NCBI RefSeq assembly: GCF_004343725.1 | Contig: NZ_PTQW01000010.1 | Span: 88,261 to 152,260, forward strand | DNA: 64,000 bases | Direction of reading: 5' to 3' | Origin: Treponema sp. J25 | GTDB lineage: Bacteria; Spirochaetota; Spirochaetia; Treponematales; Breznakiellaceae | Part shown: one piece after another, positions 1 to 8,987 of the stretch | Layout of the letters: the number at the start of each line of letters is the position of its first letter | How positions within the stretch are numbered: position 1 is the stretch's first letter | The notes under the pieces: generated by a model | The model's database searches: none | Told to the model about the DNA's origin: nothing | The model's input: the letters and a program-made list of their open reading frames with translations, nothing else | Made by a program: the position numbers and the translations under genes

Positions 1-378
1 ATCGATGTGGATAATTTTAAAAAGATAAACGATGAATTTGGTCACAAAATAGGTGATGAGGCCCTTATAGAAAGTGTCCGTATTTTTCGGTCCGCGGTGC
101 GTCAGACCGATATTATTGCCCGCTACGGGGGAGATGAATTTGTTATCGTGTTTGATATATCCGACCCGGTCAGTTTACAGAATCTGGCTGCCCGGATACA
201 GCTTGCGGCGGATCGTTTTAACGCGAGTTCCGGCCATTTTTATAACCTTACGTTTAGTATAGGGATGGGGGTCTTCGATCCCCTGGTGGATAAAAATCTC
301 GATACCTTTATAAAGCGGATCGATCTTGATATGTATACCGTAAAACGACGGAAAAAGACCAGCATGTATATGTTTTAG
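1..378 (+). CDS. GGDEF diguanylate cyclase, C-terminal part (cut by window edge)
   Basis: This is the C-terminal half of a GGDEF domain, which makes cyclic di-GMP from two GTP. The reading frame is open from base 1 with no credible start, so the gene begins before the window. Visible are the metal-binding segment DVDNFKKINDEFGH, an RQTD stretch that fits the inhibitory RxxD site five residues before the active loop, and an intact GGDEF signature (RYGGDEFVIVF). The domain closes at the stop at 376-378, so it is the last domain of its protein. Upstream sensor domains cannot be seen. The gltX promoter starts about 25 bases after the stop. Confidence 0.9.
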   Translation: MDVDNFKKINDEFGHKIGDEALIESVRIFRSAVRQTDIIARYGGDEFVIVFDISDPVSLQNLAARIQLAADRFNASSGHFYNLTFSIGMGVFDPLVDKNLDTFIKRIDLDMYTVKRRKKTSMYMF

Positions 379-404
379 CCCCTTTGTGATGATACAATGC
401 CTCT

Positions 405-433
405 TTGACCTTTTTCATTTCCCTCGCTATAAT
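405..433 (+). promoter_or_regulatory. Sigma-70 type promoter of gltX
   Basis: TTGACC (405-410), a 17-base spacer and a perfect TATAAT (428-433) lie just before the AGGAG ribosome site and ATG of gltX. The -10 box is only 20 bases from the ATG, so the leader is about 13 bases long. Confidence 0.75.
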
Positions 434-453
434 CCCCCTTCTAGGAGTAAACA

Positions 454-1932
454 ATGGAAGTACGTGTACGCTATGCCCCTTCTCCTACGGGGCTCCAGCA
501 TATTGGAGGGGTGCGGACAGCCCTCTTTAATTACCTTTTTGCCCGTTCACAGGGGGGGAAATTCATCCTTCGTCTGGAAGATACGGACCGCACCCGCTTT
601 GATGAGGCCTTTGTTCAAAATCTCTATGATACCTTTGCCTGGCTTGGGATCCACTGGGATGAAGGTCCCGATGTGGGCGGACCCTTTGGCCCCTATGTGC
701 AATCGGAGCGCTTTGCCCTGTATAAAGAATACGCCGAAGAATTAGTGACCCTGGGCAAGGCCTATTACTGTTTTTGTTCGGAAGAACGGCTTGAGCGAAT
801 TCGTAAGGAACGGGAAGAATCCCATTCCAGCGAAAGCGGCTACGATCGGCACTGTCGGTCCCTGGATCCGGCAGAGGCCCAGCGCCGTGCCCGGGCCGGG
901 GAACCCCATGTGATCCGTCTTAAGATTCCCCTGGGAGAGGTTACCCGCTTCCATGACCACCTCTTAGGCGATATCGAGTGGAAAAACGATGATGTAAATC
1001 CTGATCCGGTACTCCTCAAATCCGATGGCTTTCCTACCTACCATCTGGCGAATGTGGTAGATGATCACCTCATGGGAATAACCCATGTTTTGCGAGCCCA
1101 AGAGTGGATTCCCTCCACCCCCCTCCATGTCATCATGTATCGGGCCTTTGGCTGGGAACATCCTGAATACTGCCATTTACCCATGGTGATGGGCCAGGAC
1201 GGGAAAAAACTCAGTAAGCGTCATGGGGCTACCAGCATCGACGAATTCCGTCGCCAGGGGTATCTGCCTGAGGCGCTCATCAATTATGTGGCCCTCCTTG
1301 GGGCAAGCTATGAAGAAGGAAAGGATCTGTACACCCTGGAGGAACTGGCCCGTTCCTTTAGTCTGGATAAATTGAACAAGGCCCCTGCCACCTTCGACTA
1401 TAAAAAACTGGAATGGTACAACGGTCAGTATATTCGGATGAAAGGCGATGAAGACCTGGCCCGGGAAAGCCTTCCCTTCGCAAAAGAGAGCGGCCTTTTT
1501 GGCAGTCCTGGGAAGGACCCCACCGAGGCCCAATGGCAGCGATACGTGGCCGCTATGCCCCTGGTAAAAGAACGGGCTAATTACCTTCCCGAAATACCCC
1601 AGAAATTGGGGTACCTCTTTGCGGAGCCGCCCCTTCCGGCAAAGGAGGAATTTGTTCCTAAAAAAGGGGACCTGGCTACCGCGGTGGTCATGCTGGAACG
1701 GCTTCGTTCCCTCTTACCCCAGATGGTGAGCCAGAGCGAGGCCGAATCGGAAGAAATGGTAAAAACCTACTGCGAAAAAGAACAGATCAAAATGGGCGAT
1801 TTGATGATGCCCCTCCGGGTTGCCATTACGGGAAGCCGGGTAAGCCCGCCCCTCTTTGGGTCCATGCGTCTCCTGGGATTGGAGGTCTGTACCCAACGAT
1901 TAGAACGCTCCCTTTCGTATCTAAAAGCATAG
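454..1932 (+). CDS. gltX: Glutamyl-tRNA synthetase
   Basis: Class I aminoacyl-tRNA synthetase that charges tRNA-Glu with glutamate in the cytoplasm. The 492-residue length fits bacterial GltX. The HIGH motif appears as HIGG at residues 16-19 in PSPTGLQHIGG, and the KMSKS motif as KLSKR at residues 252-256. The start is fixed by AGGAG at about 442 and by the canonical N-terminus MEVRVRYAPSPTG. A strong promoter directly precedes it. Whether it is the discriminating form or also charges tRNA-Gln cannot be told without the rest of the genome. Confidence 0.97.
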   Translation: MEVRVRYAPSPTGLQHIGGVRTALFNYLFARSQGGKFILRLEDTDRTRFDEAFVQNLYDTFAWLGIHWDEGPDVGGPFGPYVQSERFALYKEYAEELVTLGKAYYCFCSEERLERIRKEREESHSSESGYDRHCRSLDPAEAQRRARAGEPHVIRLKIPLGEVTRFHDHLLGDIEWKNDDVNPDPVLLKSDGFPTYHLANVVDDHLMGITHVLRAQEWIPSTPLHVIMYRAFGWEHPEYCHLPMVMGQDGKKLSKRHGATSIDEFRRQGYLPEALINYVALLGASYEEGKDLYTLEELARSFSLDKLNKAPATFDYKKLEWYNGQYIRMKGDEDLARESLPFAKESGLFGSPGKDPTEAQWQRYVAAMPLVKERANYLPEIPQKLGYLFAEPPLPAKEEFVPKKGDLATAVVMLERLRSLLPQMVSQSEAESEEMVKTYCEKEQIKMGDLMMPLRVAITGSRVSPPLFGSMRLLGLEVCTQRLERSLSYLKA

Positions 1933-1936
1933 GATT

Positions 1937-2854
1937 ATGGGGAACTCAAAAGAGGGAGCGGAGAGCCGGAGAACGGTAAGGGCTCAGACGAAAGGATGGC
2001 CCAAAAAGGGCCTTATCACGCCTGGGGAAAAGAAAAATGGAAATCCCCAGGGTTTATTTCTGCGATGTTCTCTGTTGCCCCTTGCCGGTGGACCTGTAAT
2101 CCGACTAAGTGGTGAAGCAAAAGCCCTTGTGCAGCGGTTCCCTATGGTGCTTCTTATGCTGGTAGGTCTGTGTCAGCCCTTGAGGGGGCAGGGCCTTTCG
2201 GCGACTCTGGAAGGGGAACTGAGAAAAACCGGGGCCCTTACCCGTTTTATCATGATGCCCCAGGGGCTGAGTCTACTGCCCCCCTTCCCGGATGCCCCGA
2301 GCATCGCCCAGGACCACGAAAGACTGAGGGCCCACGCCCGCCAGGAGGCCCTCTTTTACTATCCCCCCGGGACAATGCCTCCTTCTATCACGCCTTCCCA
2401 GGCGCTTCTGTTGATGGACCAGGCAGGCAGTCTTTCAAATCTCTCTTACCGGGATGCGAAAAAGGGGATAATCCGCCTCTTCAAAAAAGTGTCGGAGCAA
2501 CCCTTCCCCGAGAGGTCCAGTTCCTTTGAACGAAAATTCCAGGTGGAAGATGTGGATTTTGGAACGATTCTTTTTCATGCCTCCCTTCGCTTTATGAGCC
2601 AGGACGGAATCCACCTTCGGATGGAAAACCTCTCGCCCCTCCGTTTTTTGTGGTTCCCCGCGGTCCCAGAAAGGCAGGCCCTCATCGATTTATTTTATTT
2701 GCCCTCTGAAACGGGGGTCTACATTTATACGGTGTGGAGTGTCCGGGCAATCCTTTTTCTGCCCATCGAACACCTTGTGGCGCCACCCCTGTATTATCGG
2801 GCGATGGCGCTCAAAGGATGGTTTCAGAAACACATGGAGACTGTAGAACGATGA
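1937..2854 (+). CDS. Exported protein of unknown function (possibly DUF6675-like)
   Basis: I do not recognise a function with certainty; it resembles spirochaete proteins grouped as DUF6675. The open frame gives 305 residues, but the first 60 or so are basic and low in structure. A signal peptide (MVLLMLVGLCQPLRGQG) begins at 2144, so the true start may be there or at a GTG at 2129; no clear ribosome site decides it. The mature part is about 215 residues with no recognised catalytic motif. It follows gltX by 4 bases, and its stop overlaps the arginase start (ATGA at 2851), which suggests one transcription unit. Confidence 0.6.
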   Translation: MGNSKEGAESRRTVRAQTKGWPKKGLITPGEKKNGNPQGLFLRCSLLPLAGGPVIRLSGEAKALVQRFPMVLLMLVGLCQPLRGQGLSATLEGELRKTGALTRFIMMPQGLSLLPPFPDAPSIAQDHERLRAHARQEALFYYPPGTMPPSITPSQALLLMDQAGSLSNLSYRDAKKGIIRLFKKVSEQPFPERSSSFERKFQVEDVDFGTILFHASLRFMSQDGIHLRMENLSPLRFLWFPAVPERQALIDLFYLPSETGVYIYTVWSVRAILFLPIEHLVAPPLYYRAMALKGWFQKHMETVER

Positions 2855-3762
2855 AGATTCGAGTCATAGAGCTTCCCCTGGATTTTGGGGCAAGTCGTCG
2901 GGGCAGTGACATGGGGCCCTCGGCGATTCGCCTCGCCGGTTTACGGCAGGCCATTCAAGAGCTCGGTCATACCTGCGAAGAGGCCTTCCCCGGTATTTCG
3001 GTTCCTGCCCAGGAGTTCCTGGAAGTAGGGGATCCCCAGCTTAAATACCTGGCACCCATAGCGGAGGCCTGTGAAGAGCTGGCCCGCCGGGTAGAACAGG
3101 CGGTTCTGGAAGGGTATTTCCCCCTTGTACTTGGAGGCGATCATTCGATCGCGATTGGAACCCTGGCGGGGCTGGGAGCGGCGTATCAAAAGCAGGGGCT
3201 TCGCTGGGGTACCCTGTGGGTGGATGCCCACGGAGACTTTAACACCCCCGAGACAAGTCCTTCGGGGAACATCCATGGGATGTCCCTGGCCATCGCCTGT
3301 GGCTATGGACACCCCGATCTGGTGCATCTTCACGGGGCCTTTCGTAAACTTGATCCGGCTCATGTGGCCCTTGTGGGAGTGCGGGACCTTGATCCGGGCG
3401 AAAAACTCAACATGAAAAAGGCGGGGCTTTCTGTGTTCACCATGACCGATGTGGATCGCCTGGGAATGGCCGAAACGGTACGCCGTTTGGTTTCCTTCTT
3501 TCGGGAACGGGTGGATCGGCTCCATGTGAGTGTGGACATGGATGTGATGGATCCCATGGTGGCTCCGGGGGTGGGGATTCCCCTGGCGGGGGGCTTTACC
3601 TACCGGGAGGTATTGCTCCTGGCGGAGGAACTGGCCGCTTCTGGGCTTCTTGCTTCTGCGGAGTTGGTGGAAGTAAATCCGGTGCTGGATGTCCGAAACC
3701 AGACGGCCCATATGGCGGTGGAGATTGCCCGGCGGCTCTTGGGGGGCAGGGTGTATGAATGA
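2851..3762 (+). CDS. rocF: Arginase (ureohydrolase family)
   Basis: Hydrolyses arginine to ornithine and urea using a two-manganese centre. The 303-residue protein shows GSDMGP near residues 18-23, the metal ligand H98 in GGDHS, the DAHGDFN motif at 125-131 and DMDVMD at 229-234. The segment SGNIHGM after the second motif is typical of true arginases rather than agmatinases. The start at 2851 overlaps the upstream stop as ATGA; the longer open frame upstream is not needed. Ornithine could feed polyamine or proline synthesis, but no partner gene is nearby. Confidence 0.9.
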   Translation: MKIRVIELPLDFGASRRGSDMGPSAIRLAGLRQAIQELGHTCEEAFPGISVPAQEFLEVGDPQLKYLAPIAEACEELARRVEQAVLEGYFPLVLGGDHSIAIGTLAGLGAAYQKQGLRWGTLWVDAHGDFNTPETSPSGNIHGMSLAIACGYGHPDLVHLHGAFRKLDPAHVALVGVRDLDPGEKLNMKKAGLSVFTMTDVDRLGMAETVRRLVSFFRERVDRLHVSVDMDVMDPMVAPGVGIPLAGGFTYREVLLLAEELAASGLLASAELVEVNPVLDVRNQTAHMAVEIARRLLGGRVYE

Positions 3763-3809
3763 AAAAGGCCCTGTTCTCCCGGTTTTGTTACATTAACAAA
3801 AGAGCCTTT
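3763..3809 (+). terminator. Stem-loop after arginase, possible terminator
   Basis: Directly after the arginase stop, AAAGGC (3764-3769) pairs with GCCTTT (3804-3809). Inside lies a perfect TTTTGTTA-cat-TAACAAAA hairpin (3783-3801). There is no long T-run, so terminator function is uncertain. Confidence 0.4.
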
Positions 3810-3871
3810 CCCTGTTGCAATTATCCAAAAAAATTATAATACTGGGGATATCATCGTATGTGGAGGATGTT

Positions 3872-4348
3872 ATGAAGCGAAGTTTCTTAATAGCTCTGGC
3901 GGTGCTCATCCTTATGGTAAGCCCTGTCGCACTCTTTGCGGCGGGACCCGGTGGTATGACCGGTCTGGGGGTCTACGGCAGTTTTGGGTCCACCGGCGGT
4001 ATTTCCAGTGGAGGCGTAGGGCTTTCCCTGAAATTTTCGAGTTTCCCCGTCATAGGTTTAAAGTATGATTTTACCGCAAGCCGCTTTAATACTTCGATCG
4101 ATTATTACGTGATTGATGCGGAAGGTTTAGGATCCAATTTTAGTTATTTCCTTGGGGTCGGGGGCTATTTTGGCATTGCCGGTGGAAATCAAGCGCAGTT
4201 TGATTTTGGACTCCGGATGCCCCTGGGTCTTCAGTTCTGGCCGATTAAAAAGTTTGAAATTTTCCTTTCTCCCCTCTTAGCAGTTCCCCTTTATCCTACG
4301 CCGAATGTGGGATTTGGGGTTGAACTGGGTGCCCGTATTCGATTCTAA
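3872..4348 (+). CDS. Small exported beta-barrel-like protein
   Basis: A 158-residue protein with a clear signal peptide (MKRSFLIALAVLILMVSPVALFAA). The glycine-rich, alternating hydrophobic segments (VGLSLKFSS, VGGYFGIAGG, FGVELGARIRF) and a C-terminus ending in F are typical of small outer-membrane or OmpA/OprF-like barrels. The start at 3872 is chosen over the upstream in-frame codon at 3815 because GGAGG precedes it and it begins the signal peptide. No enzymatic motif is visible. The exact family is unknown. Confidence 0.7.
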   Translation: MKRSFLIALAVLILMVSPVALFAAGPGGMTGLGVYGSFGSTGGISSGGVGLSLKFSSFPVIGLKYDFTASRFNTSIDYYVIDAEGLGSNFSYFLGVGGYFGIAGGNQAQFDFGLRMPLGLQFWPIKKFEIFLSPLLAVPLYPTPNVGFGVELGARIRF

Positions 4349-4391
4349 CGTTACCTTTTGTAAGGCATACAAGCTGCAGAAAGGGGGCATC

Positions 4392-4940
4392 ATGGGCTGG
4401 CGGAACCTGGAACGGACCTGTTTGCTGGATTGTGGTTTTTTTTCAGTTTTTCAGGTCCTCCGCCAGCGGGAAAATCAGCCGCCAGCCCCCTTTTATCTGC
4501 TCGATGCCCCCGATTGGGCAGGGGTTATCCCCGTGGTGACCACCGAAAGGGGGCGGAGCCTGGTGATGGTCCGACAGTTTCGCCATGGTCTGGCAAAACG
4601 GTGTATCGAATTCCCGGGGGGTATTATCAGCCCCGGCGAAGATCCGGTAAAGGCCATAACCCGGGAACTCCTGGAAGAAACAGGATACATGCCTGAACTG
4701 GTAGTTCCTATTGGGAGTTTATCCCCTAATCCTGCCTTTATGACCAATTCTTTTCATGCCTTTATTGCAGAGGATTGTAAAAAAGTTGCCGAACCACGTC
4801 TCGATGAACACGAGGACATTGAAGTAGTCCTGGTTCCCGAAGAAGAGGCTATCAACCTTGTCGGTGGAGAAGATATGGGGCACGCCCTTATGGTGGCGGC
4901 CCTTTTTTTGTATTACCGCTATATGGGAAAATGTATGTAA
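4392..4940 (+). CDS. Nudix hydrolase, ADP-ribose pyrophosphatase type
   Basis: A 182-residue Nudix enzyme, probably cleaving ADP-ribose or a related nucleoside diphosphate. The Nudix box is complete: G-x5-E-x7-REL-LEETGY, starting at GIISPGED. The segment VVTTERGRSLVMVRQFRHG before the box resembles NudF-type ADP-ribose pyrophosphatases. The start at 4392 follows an AAAGGGGG ribosome site; the longer frame from 4305 overlaps the preceding gene and has no such site. A terminator-like inverted repeat follows the stop. Confidence 0.87.
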   Translation: MGWRNLERTCLLDCGFFSVFQVLRQRENQPPAPFYLLDAPDWAGVIPVVTTERGRSLVMVRQFRHGLAKRCIEFPGGIISPGEDPVKAITRELLEETGYMPELVVPIGSLSPNPAFMTNSFHAFIAEDCKKVAEPRLDEHEDIEVVLVPEEEAINLVGGEDMGHALMVAALFLYYRYMGKCM

Positions 4941-4947
4941 TAGAATC

Positions 4948-4980
4948 CCTAAAAAACTCCATATGGGATTTTTAGGTTTT
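4948..4980 (+). terminator. Terminator-like inverted repeat after the Nudix gene
   Basis: CCTAAAAA (4948-4955) pairs with TTTTTAGG (4969-4976), extended inward by a CTC/GGG segment, followed by TTTT. It sits 8 bases after the stop. Confidence 0.6.
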
Positions 4981-5074
4981 AATCTCGGGCAAGAACGTTC
5001 TAAATTTACCCTCAGAGTATATGTGATGTGGCTAACTAAGGTGTGGCAGCATATTACAAGTATGGGGGTAAGGT

Positions 5075-7147
5075 ATGCGGGCCTCTTATCTAAAAAAGAT
5101 GATTCTGGGGTATGCCATTTTAATGATGGTTTCCGCTACGGTAGGATCGGATGATTTTGTTGTTTCTGTGACACCCCTTCTTTCAATTCCTGTGGGTCCC
5201 TCTATTGAAGGTGAAAATTTACAACTCTTTTCTGTAGGGGGAGGGGTGGGGATAAAGGGAGATTTCATCCCTTCCTTTGCTCCTTTCTTGTATGGGAGAC
5301 TTTCAGGAGAAATGTGGCTTAGCCCTTTGAATAAGGCAGATAGTAGCCTGACTTTTATTTTTGGAGGGGGCAACGGTGGCCTTTATTATAACATCCTTCC
5401 ATGGCTTGCAGTAAAAATGGGAGGCGGTGGGGGAATGTACCTTGCCCTTTCTGATTTTGGGATGGTACGGAATCCCTACGCAGAAGGAGGTCTAGAACTT
5501 GATTTTCGTTTAGGCCCTGCCCTTACCCTGCGGTTGGGAGGAACGTACAAATATTTGTTTACCCCCACTGTTCCTTTGTACGAAGGTTTTACTGCGCAGG
5601 TGGGGATCTCCTATGATTTAAAGGGTTCTAAAAAAGGAAGGGACCTCCAGATAGATCATACCTTAAAACCTGTTTTTCCTCTTTTTTATTCCCATTACGA
5701 TAAAAACCCTATAGGAGAAATCATCCTCATAAACAAGGAAACGCTTCCCTTGGAAAAAGTAAAAGTCTCCTTTTATGTAAAACAGTACATGGATACCCCT
5801 CGTTCGTGTTCAGAGATAAAGATGCTACCGGCGGGAGGAAAGGAAAGGCTACCACTCTTTGCACTCTTTAACGATTCTATTTTTAAGGTTACGGAAGGTA
5901 CAAAGGTCGCAGGGGAAATCATAGTGGAATACCTGTATATAGGTAGTGAAAGAAAAATAGCTCTTCCTGTGACGGTGCAAATCTATAATCGCAATGCGCT
6001 TACCTGGGATGATGACCGAAAGGTGGCTGCGTTTATTACCGCTAAAGATCCCGTGGTGCAACGTTTTGCCAAGAATGTGATTGCCAGTACTCAGAAAGAA
6101 GTTTTTCCTATTATCTCTGAAAATTTTAGAAATGCTTTTGCCCTTTTTCAGGCCCTATCGGCCCATAATATGAGTTATTCGGTGGATCCCCAAACACCGT
6201 ATCATGCCTATTCGAATACCGAAGAAAAAATAGATTACTTGCAATTTCCTGTTCAAACGTTAGCCTATCGGGCAGGCGATTGTGATGATCTCTCGGTATT
6301 GTATGCATCGCTTCTTGAATCAGTAGGAATTCCCACCGCCCTTATTACCATTCCAGGTCATATATATGTGGCTTTTGATTGTGGCCTGTCTCCGGAAAAG
6401 GCAGAAAAACTTTTTGATATTCAAAATGACGTACTCATTCGTGATAATACGGTATGGATTCCTGTAGAAATCACTCTCATAAAGGAAGGTTTTGTACGTT
6501 CCTGGCGCATAGGGCTACAAGAGTGGGCGGAAGCAAAACAAGCGGGTACTGAGGGGTTCTATCTCGTACGGGATGCATGGAAAATATATGAACCGATAGG
6601 CTTCTTAGAAGGAAGCACGGCTATTCCCTTCCCTTCCTCCGAGGAGGTTGTAGAAAAATGTAAAAAGGAAGTTTTAAGGTTTTTCGAGATGTACGTAAAA
6701 GAAAGGGTCCTTGTTATCCAGAAAGAAGGGGAGCGGTCAAAGCTGCAAGCAGAACAAATTGCTAATCGCAAGGGAATTGTGTATGCCCAATTTGGGTTCC
6801 TGGATAAAGCGATAGAACAATTTAAATTAGCATCTCAAAAGGGAAACTATCCGCCGGCTCTGACGAATTTAGGAAATGTTATGTATTTAAAAGGGGATAT
6901 GGAAGGGGCTTTACAGCAATACCAGGCGGCTCTCAGGGTAATGCCCGATTCTGTTCCTGCCTTGCTGGGGGCTGCTCGGTGTTTTTACAGTTTAGGGGCC
7001 CTTTCTCAGACAAATGAAATTATTTCAAAAATAAAAAAAATAAATCCCAATCTATCGCTTTCTGTTGAGTTAGCGGATGCGACGGTACCTAAGATTCGTG
7101 CTTCGGAATCTTTTAATGCTATGGAGGGGCAACTATGGGACGAATAA
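5075..7147 (+). CDS. Exported barrel/transglutaminase-like/TPR protein
   Basis: A 690-residue envelope protein built from three parts. After a signal peptide (about residues 1-25), residues 30-185 are glycine-rich with barrel-like strands. A middle region holds a transglutaminase-like fold with Cys403 in GDCDD and His429 in GHIYVAFD, matching the catalytic Cys-His pair of that superfamily. Residues about 575-665 form TPR repeats (NLGNVMYLKGDMEGALQQY). A GGGGGTAAGG ribosome site precedes the ATG. Its end overlaps the next gene by 13 bases, so the three genes to 9938 form an operon. The substrate is unknown; a role in peptide cross-linking or cleavage at the cell surface is inference. Confidence 0.75.
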   Translation: MRASYLKKMILGYAILMMVSATVGSDDFVVSVTPLLSIPVGPSIEGENLQLFSVGGGVGIKGDFIPSFAPFLYGRLSGEMWLSPLNKADSSLTFIFGGGNGGLYYNILPWLAVKMGGGGGMYLALSDFGMVRNPYAEGGLELDFRLGPALTLRLGGTYKYLFTPTVPLYEGFTAQVGISYDLKGSKKGRDLQIDHTLKPVFPLFYSHYDKNPIGEIILINKETLPLEKVKVSFYVKQYMDTPRSCSEIKMLPAGGKERLPLFALFNDSIFKVTEGTKVAGEIIVEYLYIGSERKIALPVTVQIYNRNALTWDDDRKVAAFITAKDPVVQRFAKNVIASTQKEVFPIISENFRNAFALFQALSAHNMSYSVDPQTPYHAYSNTEEKIDYLQFPVQTLAYRAGDCDDLSVLYASLLESVGIPTALITIPGHIYVAFDCGLSPEKAEKLFDIQNDVLIRDNTVWIPVEITLIKEGFVRSWRIGLQEWAEAKQAGTEGFYLVRDAWKIYEPIGFLEGSTAIPFPSSEEVVEKCKKEVLRFFEMYVKERVLVIQKEGERSKLQAEQIANRKGIVYAQFGFLDKAIEQFKLASQKGNYPPALTNLGNVMYLKGDMEGALQQYQAALRVMPDSVPALLGAARCFYSLGALSQTNEIISKIKKINPNLSLSVELADATVPKIRASESFNAMEGQLWDE

Positions 7148-8961
7148 AATATTGGTCCTTGGTGGTTGGTTTGGAAGTATGGGGCGCGCTCATTCTGTTA
7201 GGATCCTGTATGGACAGCGCGGTGGATATTGTAAAGGCCGCCACGATAGAGGTGATGAAAGCCCATGATCGGTATCTCAAAGTTTTAAAGATATCTCCTG
7301 ATGCGAATGAGCAAGGGGTAAATCCGGGATGTCGTATTCGAGTTGTTTTTGATAGACCCCTTGATATGGAATCGGTATCATCTTCTACGGTGGAAGTAAC
7401 TAAAGGAAATTATGAAGCGGTTATCTGGAGTGGGACCTTCGATGTAAAGACCAATACCCTTGATATTAAGCCCCAGAGTCTTCTGACTGAAGCGTCCTCC
7501 TATTATGTAACCCTGAGGGGAATAAAAGGGACCGATGGAAGTTCCTTGCTCAGTGAAATATCCTGGTCTTTTACAACCGGGGTGGGCCCTTCGGGTCAAG
7601 TCAAGGTAAAAAGCAGTAACCTAGAGAGCACAGATGGCTTTACGAACACTACGGGAGTGCAGATTACTATTAGTAGCCCAAACAGCCTGGCTCAGGAATT
7701 TACGGTAGCGGGGACGGCGGATGCTCTGAGTAATCCTGAAACTAATGCCGCTTCCTGGACATGGAAACAAATAACTGAAACATGGAATTTTACCTTAGCA
7801 GGACAGGAAGAAGGGCGCCAGTATGTGTATGTGATCCTGCGACGCCCTGAACCGCTTCAGTATAGTGCAATACTTATTGGAGATATTGTATATGATAAGA
7901 CAGCGCCTTCAGCGCCCACGGTAAGTGGGATCACGCCGACCAATAATAAGAAGCCTACCTGGACATGGTCGAGCGGTGGGGGAGGGGGCAGTGGAGTATA
8001 TCGATATCAATTGGACTCCACCAGCGGGAGTTGGACTCAAACAACAGCGCTCTCCTTTAGTCCTAGTACTGATTTGACAGATGGTAGTCATATTCTGTAT
8101 GTACAAGAACGGGATGCGGCGGGAAACTGGTCGAACAGTGGATCAAAGACCGTAGTGGTGGACACAGTACCGCCCGCAGCGCCCACGGTAAGTGGGACTA
8201 GTCCGACCACGAACCGTCGGCCTACCTGGACATGGTCGAGCGGTGGCGGAGGAAATGGCCAGTTCCGGTATTATTTATATGCTCCCCTGACCCCCGAGGG
8301 ATATTCTGCCTGGAGCAGCGGCACCTCTTATACTCCCTCTACGGATTTAGCGGATGGCACATATACTGTGGGGGTGCAAGAAAAGGATGAGGCGGGGAAT
8401 TTGTCTTCTATGACTCTTAAGAGTATCAGCGTAAATGGGGTCCCCAATCCGCCAGTATTTACTGGCCCGGACACGGTAACCCTTTCCCAAACCCCCACCT
8501 GGTCCTGGCAATCCGGGGGATTCGGAATCGGGGTGTTCCGATACTATTGGAATGGAAGCTGGTCGGCGGATACCACTGCCACCTCGTATACCCCTTCTAC
8601 TCTGGCGGATGGCACCTATACCTTAGAGGTTAAAGAAAAGGATGCAAACGGGGACTGGTCCAGTACGAGCAGTCGGACGGTTGTGGTGACTTCCGTCATT
8701 CCCTATGATGGGCAAACGTACGTGAGTACGTTTAATTTAACCCTTAAATGGCGAGGGATTGCAGTTGGATACACCTATACCATTCAAATATACGATAACA
8801 GTAGTAGTAGTTGGATTAGTTTGGGAAGTACCACCAATACGTATTATCCGGTAGACTTTACTTCGAATACTTTGTATTGCTGGAGAGTCAAAGCTACAAA
8901 AGTGGGAACCGTCACTTATATTCCAAGTGAGACGGGAGCTAAATTCTGGACTGGTAAATGA
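7135..8961 (+). CDS. Surface lipoprotein with Ig-like repeats
   Basis: A 608-residue putative lipoprotein. The signal peptide ends in LLGSC, so Cys25 is the likely lipid anchor. Residues about 50-160 look like an SbsA-type (Big_5) Ig-like domain (RIRVVFDRPLDM through SWSFTTG). Then come roughly three modules of about 90 residues, each with a PTWTW segment, an SGGG turn, a YTPSTDLADGTY strand and a KDEAGNWS end. A final module resembles fibronectin type III. GGAGG at 7123 supports the ATG. The architecture suggests a stalk or adhesin. The modules are also similar at DNA level, so copy number could vary by recombination. Confidence 0.75.
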   Translation: MGRIKYWSLVVGLEVWGALILLGSCMDSAVDIVKAATIEVMKAHDRYLKVLKISPDANEQGVNPGCRIRVVFDRPLDMESVSSSTVEVTKGNYEAVIWSGTFDVKTNTLDIKPQSLLTEASSYYVTLRGIKGTDGSSLLSEISWSFTTGVGPSGQVKVKSSNLESTDGFTNTTGVQITISSPNSLAQEFTVAGTADALSNPETNAASWTWKQITETWNFTLAGQEEGRQYVYVILRRPEPLQYSAILIGDIVYDKTAPSAPTVSGITPTNNKKPTWTWSSGGGGGSGVYRYQLDSTSGSWTQTTALSFSPSTDLTDGSHILYVQERDAAGNWSNSGSKTVVVDTVPPAAPTVSGTSPTTNRRPTWTWSSGGGGNGQFRYYLYAPLTPEGYSAWSSGTSYTPSTDLADGTYTVGVQEKDEAGNLSSMTLKSISVNGVPNPPVFTGPDTVTLSQTPTWSWQSGGFGIGVFRYYWNGSWSADTTATSYTPSTLADGTYTLEVKEKDANGDWSSTSSRTVVVTSVIPYDGQTYVSTFNLTLKWRGIAVGYTYTIQIYDNSSSSWISLGSTTNTYYPVDFTSNTLYCWRVKATKVGTVTYIPSETGAKFWTGK

Positions 8962-8987
8962 AAAAGTTTGCTCGAAAGGAGGCCGGA

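Noticed and set aside
2941..3711. 256-codon minus-strand frame opposite arginase
   Set aside because: A shadow of a well-supported enzyme; the amino acid pattern is unnatural.
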